A DNA stretch of 64,000 nucleotides from Cepaea nemoralis (lineage: Eukaryota; Mollusca; Gastropoda; Stylommatophora; Helicidae): contig JACEFZ010005091.1 in NCBI GenBank assembly GCA_014155875.1, positions 589,501-653,500 on the forward strand. Reading direction: 5' to 3'. A model generated the notes under the pieces. It made no database searches. It was not told the origin of the DNA and saw nothing but the letters and a program-made list of their open reading frames with translations. This document shows positions 47,481 through 57,577 of this stretch, in pieces; position 1 is the first letter of the stretch, and each line of letters opens with the position of its first letter. The position numbers and the translations under genes were made by a program.

Positions 47481-48055
47481 AAGTAAACTAAATCACCGCA
47501 AACTGTTAACTGGCCATACTTCAGACATAATGGTCACAGACTACCAAGCATACTTCAGGCTTCCACAACTATTTGAAATTAACAATGATGCAGTCAATGA
47601 TAATGCTCTGTGCATCTGAGAATGGCACTGTTCAGTCAGGGAAAATCACCACACAGTAGCATTCACCAAGTCAGGTAAATGTCGACCGAAGTCCAAGCTT
47701 CATGCCATACTGGTAGTCGTCTTGCGAGGACCACACTCCGCAACAGAGACCAAGAGAGGGGTCGAGGAACTGCTATTGTTCTTTGGGTGCATACTTACAA
47801 TCTGCCTCTGTCATTTCTAAGAAATGATGTATGTGATAGTCAATGATTATTCCGGCCTCTAACAGTTCACTTGACAAATAGTGACTAATAGTCAGTTCTT
47901 GTGTTATTCCCATATGGGGTAAATTCATTTAGGTTGTTCACAACATTTGTGCACTAATTACAACTTGGTCATATTTTTGCACTATTTTAACTTGCATTCA
48001 TATAAACGGAGTTCTTTCCCTGCAAAAGCAGTAATATATATTTCCCAGTGCAGTA
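47481..48055. other. Intron, nothing certain
   Basis: An 18-base segment at about 47790-47807 has splice-like borders on the minus strand (acceptor ATTTCTTAG, donor GTAAGTATG) and would keep phase, but it is too short to claim. No repeat family is recognised. Confidence 0.3.
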
Positions 48056-48059
48056 AAAA

Positions 48060-48298
48060 AAGTTGCTTAAAAGTCGACAAGGTCGACTTCATTGCACCAA
48101 GTTTTTATCCCATATGGCTCAGTCTCTTTCTGCAGCGCGGAAAGCGTCACACAAAGCATGAACCCCGTAGCTCCAGCAACGACCCTCAGGAGTCTCAGAA
48201 AAAATGCACTCATGAAATGAAGGACGCGGCCCGGAATCGAACCCACAGCCTTCGGAGCCCAAGTCAGACGGCTTGAGCACTTTGCCACGGAGACTCCC
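48060..48298 (-). repeat. SINE-B, complete copy
   Basis: Minus-strand copy from the CACGGGAGTCTCCGTGGCAA head, GGGTTCGATTCCGGGCC B-box, to the AAGTCGACCTTGTCGAC end. It pairs over its full length with the copy at 28771. Confidence 0.9.
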
Positions 48299-48319
48299 GT
48301 GCAGTAACTGGGAATCAGT

Positions 48320-48550
48320 AAATGTGCACTAGCTACCATGCTTACCTATTGGCCAAATGGTCTGTGTTTAAATCCCTATATACTCAATAGACCTCAAGGG
48401 TTAAGGTGTCTCCTTTATGTTTTGTGTTGTTGCAGTAAGTGATACTGACCACATCAGTGATCCAGAGCTAATTGATCTATAAATATATGGGCCTGGCACT
48501 ATATACCCAATGCAGTTAAGGCAAGTAAAATGGTCCTTTACTTTCTACTA
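48320..48550 (+). repeat. SINE-C, diverged copy
   Basis: ACTAGCTACCATGCTTACC, GTCTGTGTTTAAATCCC, then GACCACATCAGTGATCC, ATATATGGGCCTGGCAC and TTTACTTTC at the end. Confidence 0.6.
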
Positions 48551-48959
48551 GTTAGCCGAACATGTAGTTTACACCTTGGCCTCTGGTGAAAGCTCCCTTC
48601 CAACTACCTGTTTATGGCACTAAACAATACATGTCATGTCATATGTTGACATCGTTATCTAATGGTCTCTAACAGTGCTAATCATTTCTGGCTAAAGCAT
48701 ATTTTTGTAGCAGCATGTTCGGGAGGTACACAGCACAGACACAAATCTGGATCCTCGCCAGTGCTACAGAGTTTGTATGGTGTGTTCAGTCTCTTCTTAT
48801 GTGACCCATGGGAGGGCACTGCTGCATTTATACAAGTACCCATCTATGAAAGATGATAATCATTTACAATTCAAGTCAATTCAATCCTTGTTGCCTATAG
48901 TCTTGGTCAAAACCAGATTTGATCATTAAAAAAACTAGACACATTTCCATGACACTTAC

Positions 48960-49021
48960 CTAGCCTTTGCCATCTGATCATAAAACAATTCTGAAAGTTG
49001 ACTTTGCAGGTTTTGATGATG
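48960..49021 (-). CDS. Host gene exon
   Basis: A 62-base exon on the minus strand with a strong acceptor CTCTCAATTTCAG and a consensus donor GTAAGTGTC. The open frame reads HHQNLQSQLSELFYDQMAKA, an amphipathic, probably helical segment, and ends with two bases of a split codon. It begins in phase 0, which matches the end of the 51512-51721 exon if the GTATATG donor is used there. The other frames contain no stop but give less protein-like sequence. Confidence 0.7.
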
Positions 49022-49139
49022 CTGAAATTGAGAGAAACACAGAAACACCTTGAAATACCCCTTGGAAAGTAACTGCTGTGCTAGCAATTTTGTTTTTTGG
49101 TATTTGCACTCGCTCTCCTTGAACTCAAGCATAGTCCAT

Positions 49140-49405
49140 ACACAAGCTACTACTTCTAGTGCACCGGACTGATTTTTGTGTGTGGATTAGCTTTCAGTAT
49201 TACCAGTGTCCCTCACCATCAGATGAACCCACTCTGACTTCAAAAGTACTGACTTCAATTTATGTCCCCAAATCAAGATGAGAAGTCAACATTTTAGTCC
49301 AATTGATTAGTGTAGGGGTTGAACCTGCTACCTCAACATCATAACACCGGGAGTTTAACAATGAGCAATTTCATCCATTCAGCCAAGATGACCTCCACTA
49401 GCAAC
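49140..49405 (-). repeat. SINE-E, complete copy
   Basis: Minus strand: GGAGGTCATCTTGGCTGAAT head, GTAGCAGGTTCAACCCCTAC B-box, GTTGACTTCTCATCTTGATT body, ending near GGTAATACTGAAAGC. It is the reference copy of the family here. Confidence 0.8.
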
Positions 49406-49534
49406 TGTTATTTGTCATGACTATGTTGATTTCCACACAAGTATTTAGCTTGTGCAAGACACAAAATTGTACATGGTTAAACTCAGTTATGCAGCAGGCA
49501 ACTTGTGATATATCTACTGGTTACTTCATACTTG

Positions 49535-49805
49535 GGGAACAGAGTAGTGCAGTGGCTAGCATGCTCATCTGCAGTCCCAGTAGTCATGTGTTCGGATCCC
49601 CACTGAGGTAGGAATTTATTCGCTGACATGTGCTCCCAGGTCAGGACAGCCTAAAATGGGTGCCAGGAAATCTCCTGGGAAGTTAAGTTGGCCGGCCTGA
49701 TGTCGACCACATCACGCATCGAGTGCCGACTGGCAGAAAAATATGGGGGGCTTGAACATGCCTATACAATATGCTTATTGGAGTAAAAGGAATCCTTGAC
49801 TGTTC
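49535..49805 (+). repeat. SINE-C, complete copy
   Basis: Head AGAGTAGTGCAGTGGCTAGC, B-box GTGTTCGGATCCCCACTG, body CAGCCTAAAATGGGTGCCAG, GGAAGTTAAGTTGGCC, GACCACATCACGC, and the ACTTTCCATACTTTTACTTT end. Confidence 0.9.
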
Positions 49806-49859
49806 TTACTTTCCATACTTTTACTTTAGTCCAATTTAGTTGTTATATTAACAAACTAT

Positions 49860-50215
49860 GTGAATTGCTTCTTGCTTGCTTGTGTTCGTTGGCTTGAGCT
49901 CCAATGCGAAGTCCTGTATGTCGGATGAAGGCATCCTGTTGTCCAACATCAGTGTGATGTCATACAGGACCTGAGGTTTGCGTGAGTATCCGTTCTCCCA
50001 TGTCTGGCTTATTGATGTGCAGGCTGGTGGTTCCTCGCCGTACAGGCAGACACTCTCTGACTTGGGAGGAATCGGCGATCCTACTGACTTTAGCCAGGAC
50101 CCCGAAGCGACCTGTTGCCCAGGACGCTCGACGAGGACGCGTCAATAGGTCTTGGCCAGTATATAACCCGGCTCTGGTGCCTTGGAAACACCTCTGCGTC
50201 CCATTGCTTCTTTAT
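49860..50215. other. GC-rich block with a hairpin and TATA-like motif
   Basis: An inverted pair GTCCTGTATG / CATACAGGAC (49912-49921, 49961-49970) is followed about 190 bases later by CCAGTATATAACCCGGCTC. GC content is above the surroundings. It could be part of an LTR or other promoter-bearing repeat; no second copy is present. Confidence 0.3.
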
Positions 50216-50454
50216 TTTTATATATAATATATATATTTTTTATAGTTTTAATATGTTGAACTTCTTCAGATGAAAATATTCTTTAATTTATAGTGACAGC
50301 TACTTAATATCATCATCATGAGCCATGCTGATAATGCCCGGTGTTCAGTTGTCTGAACTCTGAAAAAGGCTTTATCTATCGGAATGAGCTTGGTGTACAG
50401 AACGTTTCTCTTAACCTAGTACCAAAGTAAACTTCCTGTGTATGTTAGTATTTG

Positions 50455-51140
50455 CTATCTGACATGATCACCAGTCTCAGATCAGTTCTATGTTGTTGTC
50501 CTCTGACATGATCACCAGTCTCAGGTCAGTTCTGTGTTGTTGTCCTCTGACATGATCACCAGTCTCAGGTCAGTTCTAGTGTTGTTGTCCTCTGACATGA
50601 TCACCAGTCTCAGATCAGTTCTGTGTTGTTGTCCTCTGACATGATCACCAGTCTCAGGTCAGTTCTGTGTTGTTGTCCCTCTGACATGATCACCAGTCTC
50701 AGGTCAGTTTCTGTGTTGTTGTCCTCTGACATGATCACCAGTCTCAGGTCAGTTCTGTGTTGTTGTCCTCTGACATGATCACCAGTCTCAGGTCAGTTCT
50801 GTGTTGTTGTCCTCTGACATGATCACCAGTCTCAGGTCAGTTCTGTGTTGTTGTCCTCTGATGCCATCTGACATGATCACCAGTCTCAGGTCAGTTCTGT
50901 GTTGTTGTCCTCTGACATGATCACCATCTCAGGTCAGTTCTGTGTTGTTGTCCTCTGACATGATCACCAGTCTCAGGTCAGTTCTGTGTTGTTGTCCTCT
51001 GACATGATCACCAGTCTCAGGTCAGTTCTGTGTTGTTGTCCTCTGACATGATCACCAGTCTCAGGTCAGTTCTGTGTTGTCCTCTGATGCCATCTGACAT
51101 GATCACCAGTCTCAGGTCAGTTCTATGTTGTTGTCATGAT
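50455..51140. repeat. 44-bp minisatellite, ~16 copies
   Basis: Unit: TCTGACATGATCACCAGTCT, CAGGTCAGTTCTGTGTTGTT, GTCC. Two units (about 50858 and 51076) carry the same 10-base TCTGATGCCA addition, showing that blocks of units were copied. Confidence 0.95.
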
Positions 51141-51395
51141 GTCATTTGGCCAAACCATCTAGGTATTTATCTCTTTGTCTTCTTCTTACACATTGCCCGT
51201 TAAGGACCAGTTGTCTCCAAGTTTTTAAGATTACTGCTCCCAATAATATTTCCACAAATATGAACTTTTTACATCTCATTTCTATAAGCAATTTCCTGTT
51301 TTCATCTGCTTCTTGCAGGCCTGTTTCATTTTCTTTTTCTGTCTACCCATGGTATTATTTGCATTTTCTTCAGAATATTTACACACCTAGGTGGT
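51141..51395 (-). mobile_element. RTE LINE, 3' fragment
   Basis: Minus strand: ILKKMQIIPWVDRK, LKNLETTGP and PRWFGQM stretches in changing frames match the C-terminal blocks of the RTE copy at 9840. It abuts the 44-bp array. Confidence 0.55.
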
Positions 51396-51511
51396 ATGAT
51401 AATCAGGTCTGGTATCACAAATAACATTTATAAACAGAAATATGTACAGCATAAGTGGTGTGATAACCGGGTCTAGTATCATAAAAAATAGTTATAAACA
51501 GACACATATAC

Positions 51512-51721
51512 ACACTTGAGCGGTGCGACAGCCAGGTCTGGTAAGACTCCATGCAAAGCCATTTTGATTGTGGCAGGTACCAGATATGACATAGTCTGCT
51601 GAGGAGGGTAATGCAGGCGCTCGTGTATGATACTACACACTTCTTGGAAGTTGGGCATCTGCACACAGAGGTCCGCGTCATCCAACATCTGAGACAAGGG
51701 ATCCAGGTACTCTTGTATAAC
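51512..51721 (-). CDS. Host gene exon
   Basis: A 210-base exon on the minus strand, acceptor ATCTGACATAG, then VIQEYLDPLSQMLDDADLCV, PNFQEVCSIIHERLHYPPQ, TMSYLVPATIKMALHGVLPD and LAVAPLKC. It begins in phase 0, matching the end of 57578-57774. Two donors are possible: GTATATG after TGT (phase 0, used here) or GTGTGTA four bases earlier. The uninterrupted, well-composed frame and agreeing phase make it convincing. The predicted product is alpha-helical with no membrane segment. I do not recognise the family. Confidence 0.8.
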
Positions 51722-52055
51722 CTATGTCAGATCATGGATATAAGATATTAGACATATACATCTAGCAACAACAACTCATTGCATTAAATAGGATTAACCG
51801 ATTCAGTAGGGTTGGACCAAACAAAATTGGCTGGCGGAAAATTGAAGTAGGGGTGTGTCACAGTTATGACTTAAAAGTGGTTAATATGGTAGCAGACATA
51901 TTGTATTATTATTATATGTCGAATTAAAGAGTGTTGCCTGGGGAAAACTACTGTATATAAGCATACTGCAGAGACGGCAAGTCGCTTTATTATTATATAC
52001 TATTAATTATCTCAATTTAATAATTTAAAAAATGTAATAAGTTAAAAGGGATTAA
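51722..52055. other. Intron, nothing recognised
   Basis: AT-rich sequence without a repeat match. Confidence 0.4.
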
Positions 52056-52059
52056 GGCA

Positions 52060-52118
52060 AGACGATAAACTTCACTGCACTGGGTTCTATCCCATATGGC
52101 TCAGTCTTCTTTCTGTAA
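52060..52118 (-). repeat. SINE-B, short 3' fragment
   Basis: CACTGGGTTCTATCCCATAT, GGCTCAGTC and TTTCTG only. Confidence 0.6.
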
Positions 52119-52119
52119 A

Positions 52120-52308
52120 AAAACACAACAGTATTGTTTGTCGCTCACAGAAGGAGAGACCAGAGGATGCACTAGACAATATGACATTTGAAAGCTATAG
52201 TTACGACCGGGATTCGAACCTATCACCTCCAAATGGCGACGGCGTCTCGCTGCAGGGACAAGTGTACTTCGACGCATGTCCAACTAGACACTCCAAAAAA
52301 AAGTGTCT
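52120..52308 (-). repeat. SINE-D, complete copy
   Basis: Minus strand: tRNA-like head CTGCAGCGAGACGCCGTCGC, B-box GGTTCGAATCCCGGTC (52201-52216), body CTATAGCTTTCAAATG and the GTCTCTCCTTCTGTGAGCG end. It abuts the 72-bp array. Confidence 0.85.
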
Positions 52309-53156
52309 TCATTAGTCATGTCTATCATACACATGAACCTACAACTATGGAATACATTAGTCATGTCTATCATACACATGAACCAGCAACTATGGAATAC
52401 GGACAGAAATCGTATCAAACCATTGAGATAGGTCATGTCTATCATACACATGAACCAGCAACTATGGAATACGGACAGAAATCGTATCAAACCATTGAGA
52501 TAGGTCATGTCTATCATACACATGAACCAGCAACTATGGAATACGGACAGAAATCGTATCAAACCATTGAGATAGGTCATGTCTATCATACACATGAACC
52601 AGCAACTATGGAATACGGACAGAAATCGTATCAAACCATTGAGATAGGTCATGTCTATCATACACATGAACCAGCAACTATGGAATACGGACAGAATTCG
52701 TATCAAACCATTGAGATAGGTCATGTCTATCATACACATGAACCAGCAACTATGGAATACGGACAGAATTCGTATCAAACCATTGAGATAGGTCATGTCT
52801 ATCATACACATGAACCAACAACTATGGAATACGGACAGAATTCGTATCAAACCATTGAGATAGGTCATGTCTATCATACACATGAACCTACAACTATGGA
52901 ATACGGACAGAATTCGTATCAAACCATTGAGATAGGTCATGTCTATCATACACATGAACCAGCAACTATGGAATACGGACAGAATTCGTATCAAACCATT
53001 GAGATAGGTCATGTCTATCATACACATGAACCAGCAACTATGGAATACGGACAGAAATCGTATCAAACCATTGAGATAGGTCATGTCTATCATACACATG
53101 AACCTACAACTATGGAATACGGACAGAATTCGTATCAAACCATTGAGATAGCACCA
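52309..53156. repeat. 72-bp minisatellite, ~11.5 copies
   Basis: Unit: GGTCATGTCTATCATACACA, TGAACCAGCAACTATGGAAT, ACGGACAGAAATCGTATCAA, ACCATTGAGATA. Only a few positions vary (CAGAAATCG or CAGAATTCG; CCAGCA, CCTACA or CCAACA), and the first unit is truncated. Since 72 is a multiple of three and the unit lacks stops, 323- and 284-codon frames run through it on opposite strands. The frame on the plus strand begins in SINE sequence, so I do not call a gene. Confidence 0.95.
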
Positions 53157-53195
53157 TAGGTCTCATAATTTTATATTAAACCAACAAAGGTCAAA

Positions 53196-53695
53196 TGTTG
53201 TTTGTCCATCAAGAATGATGATGACCATTCATTTCATCCAGTGGGGTTGAAAGTATGGAGCCGTGAGTTCTAAGATGGCTGATAAGGCCTATTTGGCTCG
53301 AAATGTTCTACTTTGACAATGTGGACAAAGAATGCTGGATGTTTCTGGAGGAGGATTTCCTGCAGTGGTTTTTCTGTCCTGCCTTTTCTTCACAGCTCTT
53401 GCAGTCCTGGTTGCCTCACATATGACTGCACCCTTGCGTAATGATGCACGCCACAAATTTCGGTCTCTGGCTGCAGTCTCCCAGGTATCATGATGAATTC
53501 CAAAAGCATTCAGTGAGATTTTCAGAGTGTCTTTAAAGCGTTTCCTCTGCCCGCCTTGGGAGCGTTTACCACAACGCAACTGGCCATAAAAAATTTGTTT
53601 AGGGAGCCTGTGATCTGGCATGCGAGTCAAGTGACCAGCCCAGCAAATCTGATTCTTCATTAGTAGAGTGTGGATACTGGGCATGGACGCTCTCA
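53196..53695 (-). mobile_element. Zinc-finger-tailed LINE (family L3), 3' fragment
   Basis: The minus-strand piece 53289-53801 reads [77 protein letters not shown] and CPHCQSRTFRAK; one base change breaks the finger spacing (CPHCQS-RTF), after which a shift continues to the NGHHHS end at about 53215. Truncated at 53695. Closest to the copy at 15730-16074. Confidence 0.85.
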
Positions 53696-53802
53696 AATAA
53701 CAAACACACAACACATCAGACCGTAATGCCATGTCGGGTATTAACAAACATTTAAAGAAGAGAAAATGGTTGGTCGTTCTAATGCTGTACACGTATAACA
53801 CA

Positions 53803-54086
53803 GGAAATCAGTTGGGGAACCCGTTGAGGCCACTTAGACAGTTACATAAACAAACACAGGATAGTATTGTTTGGCGCTCACAGAAGGAGAAGAAGGAAGT
53901 AGAGACCAGAGGACGCACAGGTTCGAATCCCGATCGGTAACTATAGCTTTCAAATTTTATGTTGTCTAGTGTGTCCTCTGGTCTCTACTTCCTTCTTCTC
54001 CTTCTGTGAGCGCCCAAACAATACTATGTGTGTTTGTTTATGTAACTGTCCTAAGTGGGCCTCAGTGGGTTCCCCAACTGATTTCC
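53803..54086. repeat. Inverted pair of SINE-D bodies (palindrome)
   Basis: Arms of about 116 bases (53803-53918 and 53971-54086) are reverse complements at roughly nine of ten positions: GGAAATCAGTTGGGGAACCC at the left end faces its complement at the right end. The 52-base centre holds a B-box GGTTCGAATCCCG and TATAGCTTTCAAATTTTATG. The structure is a SINE-D 3' body in both orientations around one head-body junction and would form a long hairpin in single-stranded form. Confidence 0.85.
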
Positions 54087-54109
54087 ATCTTTCTGTAGAA
54101 TGGCCAAGT

Positions 54110-54180
54110 TGAAAGCATTACACAGAGCATGGACCTTTAGCTTCTGCTGCAAGCTCCAGGAGTGCACTCAAAAACCGAAT
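54110..54180 (-). repeat. SINE-B fragment
   Basis: GCATTACACAGAGCATGGAC, AAGCTCCAGGAGTGCACTC; a diverged middle part only. Confidence 0.4.
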
Positions 54181-54247
54181 GAGTGTGAACTTCAATGGGG
54201 TGGAGTTGATCAGAGGTACAGTGTCTAACTCTGAGTCAAGAAGACTG

Positions 54248-54345
54248 GGTTGGCTGGTTGGTTGGCTGGCTGGTTGGTTGGCTGGGCTGGTTGGTTGGCT
54301 GGCTGGCTGGTTGGTTGGTTGGCTGGCTGGTTGGTTGGTTGTGAA
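54248..54345. repeat. (TGGT/TGGC)n microsatellite
   Basis: Irregular alternation of TGGT and TGGC tetranucleotides; gives a spurious Trp-Leu-rich frame. Confidence 0.95.
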
Positions 54346-54439
54346 GCTTCTGGGAAGTCATTGAGGTCTGATTGATTAATTCCTGATTCACTGGTGTTTA
54401 GATTGTCTGAGCTCTGAAAGGGCTTGCATCTTAAAACAA

Positions 54440-54575
54440 AAATCTTAAAAGTCGAGAGGATCAACTTACTGCACCAGGTTTTATCTCATATGGCTCTGTC
54501 TCTTTCCGCAGGGCGACCTGCTGAAAGTGTCGCACAAAAGCACAAACTCCATAGCTCCAGCGACATACCATAGGA
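54440..54575 (-). repeat. SINE-B, 3' half
   Basis: AAGTCGAGAGGATCAACTTA, TTTATCTCATATGGCTCTG and CTCCATAGCTCCAGCGAC; the tRNA-like head is absent. Confidence 0.7.
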
Positions 54576-54669
54576 GTCACTTTCCTCCTGACCTATTACC
54601 AACATACACTCCCTGCGCATGTTAATATTTGTTAAGTAAAACGTTGCTTTTAAATACATTCCAACTATC

Positions 54670-54930
54670 AGTAAAAAGAGGGGTGGTGTTTGGTAGTGCA
54701 GAAGCTAGCACACTTGCCTTGCAACCCAGTAGTCATTTGTTTAAACTGCCATCAAGTCAGATATTTTCCCAAATTAATCTGGGTTCCGTGGCCAGCCCAC
54801 CCTAACATGGGTACCAGCAAATGTCTGGGAAAGTAAAGGCAACTAGCATGCTACTGACCATGTCACTCAGCAACTGCCAGTTGGTTTATAGAAATATGGG
54901 GCTAGTAAAATGTACCACATTTTTACTTAT
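54670..54930 (+). repeat. SINE-C, complete copy
   Basis: Head GGTAGTGCAGAAGCTAGCAC, B-box-like GTCATTTGTTTAAACTGCC, body CACCCTAACATGGGTACCAG and the TATGGGGCTAGTAAAATGTA end. Confidence 0.8.
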
Positions 54931-55559
54931 CTTATTATAAACAAGGCAATCTCCGTCTGTATTATTGTTGTCCCTTTATTCGGTCGCGAACGGTCCTATC
55001 CGATTGAGTTGAATTTTCTACACTCTTCCTCTCATGTCCGCGCGCTGTGCAGACTGTGATATTTTTTTTAGCGTGAAATCAGCGCTTTACTTAATTTTTC
55101 ATTATAATTTCATATATAGCAAGGGGACTTAACTCTAGAAAAGTTATTTCAAGGGGCATAACTTTTAATAACTTTTCTGTATACTCTTATAGTCATATTG
55201 TTGCATCGTTTTCAAAGATTTATAAACTCTTTGTCTATAGTTATGTACAGGCATATGAGTTATAATAAATAATGATACAATCTTTAAGGCATTTTCAAAG
55301 TTTTCATAAAAATAATGCATAATGCATAACATTGTAACTCATCTTTTTATGCTTAAGAAGTTATCTACAGTCATGTAGGTGATTAGAAACAGTTTTCATT
55401 AAAAATAATGGATGGTGTGTGGAAGGACATTCTTTTAAGTTACTTTTTTTTGTTGTATGAATTTAATGAGACGCTACCCGCCAGGAGCTGGGCGAAGCCA
55501 CGCCGGGTCAGATAGATAGACAGACCCACCTTTTCAGCTGCAGTTATCTACAGGCATAT

Positions 55560-55885
55560 GCGTTATAATCCTCCTCCTCTTCCCCTCCTCCCTACCCTCT
55601 TCCTCTTCCCCTCCCCTCCTCCCTCCTCCTCATCACTCCTCTTCCTTCCTCCTCCCTTCTCCTCCTACTCATCCCTCCTCCTCCCTCTTCTTCCTCCTCT
55701 CCTCCTTCTCCCTCCACCTCCTCCCTCCGCCTCCTCCATCTCCCTCCCCCTCCTCCTGCGTTCTTCTCCTCCCTCCTCCTCCTCCTTCCTTCTCCTCTCT
55801 CCGCCTATCTCTTCCTCCTTCCTCCACCTCCCTCTTCCTCCTCCCAGCTCCTACTCCTCCTTTTTCTTCTTCTGCTGCTGCTGCT
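55560..55885. repeat. (CCT)n-rich polypyrimidine tract
   Basis: About 320 bases almost free of purines on the plus strand; it yields a Pro/Ser/Leu-rich frame on one strand and an Arg/Glu/Gly-rich frame on the other, neither of them credible as a protein. Confidence 0.95.
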
Positions 55886-56009
55886 GCCCCGCTCCATTTA
55901 CCCAAGTTAATTGTTGGGGAAGATGTAAAGATCTTTCAAGTGCTCTTTCTAATGCTTTTTGTAAGTTGGTCTTCGTTTATCTAAGGTTGTTCTAACTGCA
56001 ACCAATAAA

Positions 56010-56053
56010 TGATTAGACAGACAGGCAGACAGACAGACAGACAGAGAGGGAGG

Positions 56054-56085
<32 letters not shown>

Positions 56086-56118
56086 GTCGGGAACGGGAAC
56101 GGGAACGGGAACGGGAGC
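56010..56118. repeat. (CAGA)n and (GGGAAC)n microsatellites
   Basis: CAGA tetranucleotides at 56010-56087 and five GGGAAC hexamers at 56090-56117; inside the candidate Helitron. Confidence 0.95.
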
Positions 56119-56302
56119 TTATATGACTACTTATATGAATTAAATGAGATGCTCCACACCAGGAGCTGGGCGATGCCGGGCCGGGTCAGACAGACAGACA
56201 GACAGATAGTCGGTAACGGGAACGAGAACTTATATGACTACTATATGAATTAAATGAGATGCTCCCCACCAGGGACTGGGCGAAGCGGGCTGTGTCAGCT
56301 AG

Positions 56303-56640
56303 TATGTTATATAATCTCTGACAAATCTTGAAATGCACACATGGATAATAAAGTACATTCAAGAAGCATAAGTTCAACAATGTCATTATTTTACTCTACG
56401 TTGTGTGACATCTGCAGTAAGTACCTGACAAAATGCAGCGAAATGTGCCAGGCAATAAATCTTACTATATATGGTTTGTGTCTTCGTTATTCAAATTATG
56501 GAAATAGTTTCCTACAGGCAAATTACCTGTTTGTTCTAAAATTTTCATTACCAAAAGTAAAACTGACTAACATACCTCAGCGCTGTGCTGGCACAATTAC
56601 TAAACCTACCCACAACAGAATATTTACAGATTTTGTAGAT
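56303..56640. repeat. Dispersed repeat fragment
   Basis: The part 56412-56495 (GCAGTAAGTACCTGAC, TGCCAGGCAATAAATC, ATATATGGTTTGTGTC) resembles 63878-63950 near the window end, so a repeat family is involved. Its nature is unknown. Confidence 0.4.
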
Positions 56641-56690
56641 TGATTGATTGATTGATTGATTGATTTAGGAACCGACATCACAGCTGTAGA
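56640..56690 (-). mobile_element. I-type LINE, extreme 5' truncation
   Basis: Only the last ~20 bases (TGTGATGTCGGTTCCTAAAT on the minus strand) and an (AATC)7 tail remain. Confidence 0.75.
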
Positions 56691-56849
56691 TTGCTGGAGA
56701 AGGATGGGCAGGTTTTGAAACTGTGCACAATACAGCACAACCTCCATGGAGATGGTGCCTCTAGGTTATGAGACAAGGATGGAACTTCTCTACCCCTCAT
56801 GGTAGAAATAGTGACCGAATAAATTATAAGGATTCAGTAAAATTAAGTA

Positions 56850-57100
56850 GAGGACCCATTTGCATACTTTGAGGTGCACTCGTTACATGGTGCTAGTCCT
56901 AGTTTTATAGACCAATTAACAATCAATGGGTCATGTGGTCTATATCATGTCATTCGCTCCCAGGGCATTTCCCAGTATCCATTTTAGGAAAGGTCGACCT
57001 GGGAGCCAACGTAAAACAAAAAACATCTGCCTCAACAGGGATTCGTACACCTGACCTTGGTTGCTGTCAGGCATGCTAGTCTCTGTACCACTGAGGCTCA
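56850..57100 (-). repeat. SINE-C, complete copy
   Basis: TACTTTGAGGTGCACTCGTT, ACATGGTGCTAGTCCTAG, GACCAATTAACAATCAATGGG, CCATTTTAGGAAAGG, GGGATTCGTACACCTGACC and the CATGCTAGTCTCTGTACCAC head. Confidence 0.85.
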
Positions 57101-57184
57101 CGTAAGGTTTTCAGACTTACCTAAATTTATGATATTTTGTCTCTTTAAATTTGGTCGATGAAATAGTGGAGAAATCATCATCAT

Positions 57185-57475
57185 CAAGTGCCATGCCGAT
57201 AAGCGTGGCTGGTCATGGTTTGCCATCTCACATGATCACTAGAGTAGTGGTTCAGCTGTGTTCTTGTCTCGACCATACACATAGCCAAGATATCCAGGTA
57301 TTTACTTCTCTGCCTTACCCTTGTTCTTTTCCCCTCAATCTTGTCATTTGTCATCAAGTTCTCCAATTTATTTCTTTTCATAAAGTGTCCAAAAAATTTT
57401 CACTGTCTAAATCTAATTTCTCTAATCAGTTTATGGTTTTCATTTGTTTCTTGTAGGACTTGGTCATTGTTTTTC
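57185..57475 (-). mobile_element. RTE LINE, 3' fragment
   Basis: The 65-codon piece 57184-57381 reads KRNKLENLMTNDKIEGKRT, KYLDILAMCMVETRTQL and VRWQTMTSHAYRHGT, matching the end of the RTE copy at 9840 almost block for block. Its 3' tail is (ATG)n at 57177-57187. Confidence 0.85.
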
Positions 57476-57577
57476 TGTAGTGGAAAAAATGAAACCTGGT
57501 ATTATGTTGTCAGAAAACAGAAAACTATCGGGAATGGATAAGGTCATATAGTTTTAAGTGACAAATAGAATGCTTAC

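Larger units (their letters stand above)
54950..56302 (+). mobile_element. Candidate non-autonomous Helitron
   Basis: The block starts TCTCCGTCTGTATTATTG after an A and ends GGGCGAAGCGGGCTGTGTCAG then CTAG followed by T, fitting the Helitron rule of a 5' TC, a GC-rich 3' hairpin, a CTRR end and insertion between A and T. The 3' terminal module GAGCTGGGCGAAGCC..GGGTCAG occurs three times (about 55480-55520, 56155-56190 and 56270-56302). Between them are a CCT-rich tract, CAGA repeats and a CGGGAA hexamer array. No Rep-helicase frame is present. The call rests on end features only. Confidence 0.5.

Noticed and set aside
47790..47807. 18-base micro-exon
   Set aside because: Good acceptor and donor and phase-neutral, but too short to separate from chance.
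52188..53159. 323-codon and 284-codon frames with 24-residue repeats
   Set aside because: The unit length is a multiple of three and stop-free on both strands; the plus-strand start lies in a SINE. Kept as a repeat only.
55558..55995. 145-codon Pro/Ser/Leu-rich frame
   Set aside because: A by-product of a (CCT)n tract.
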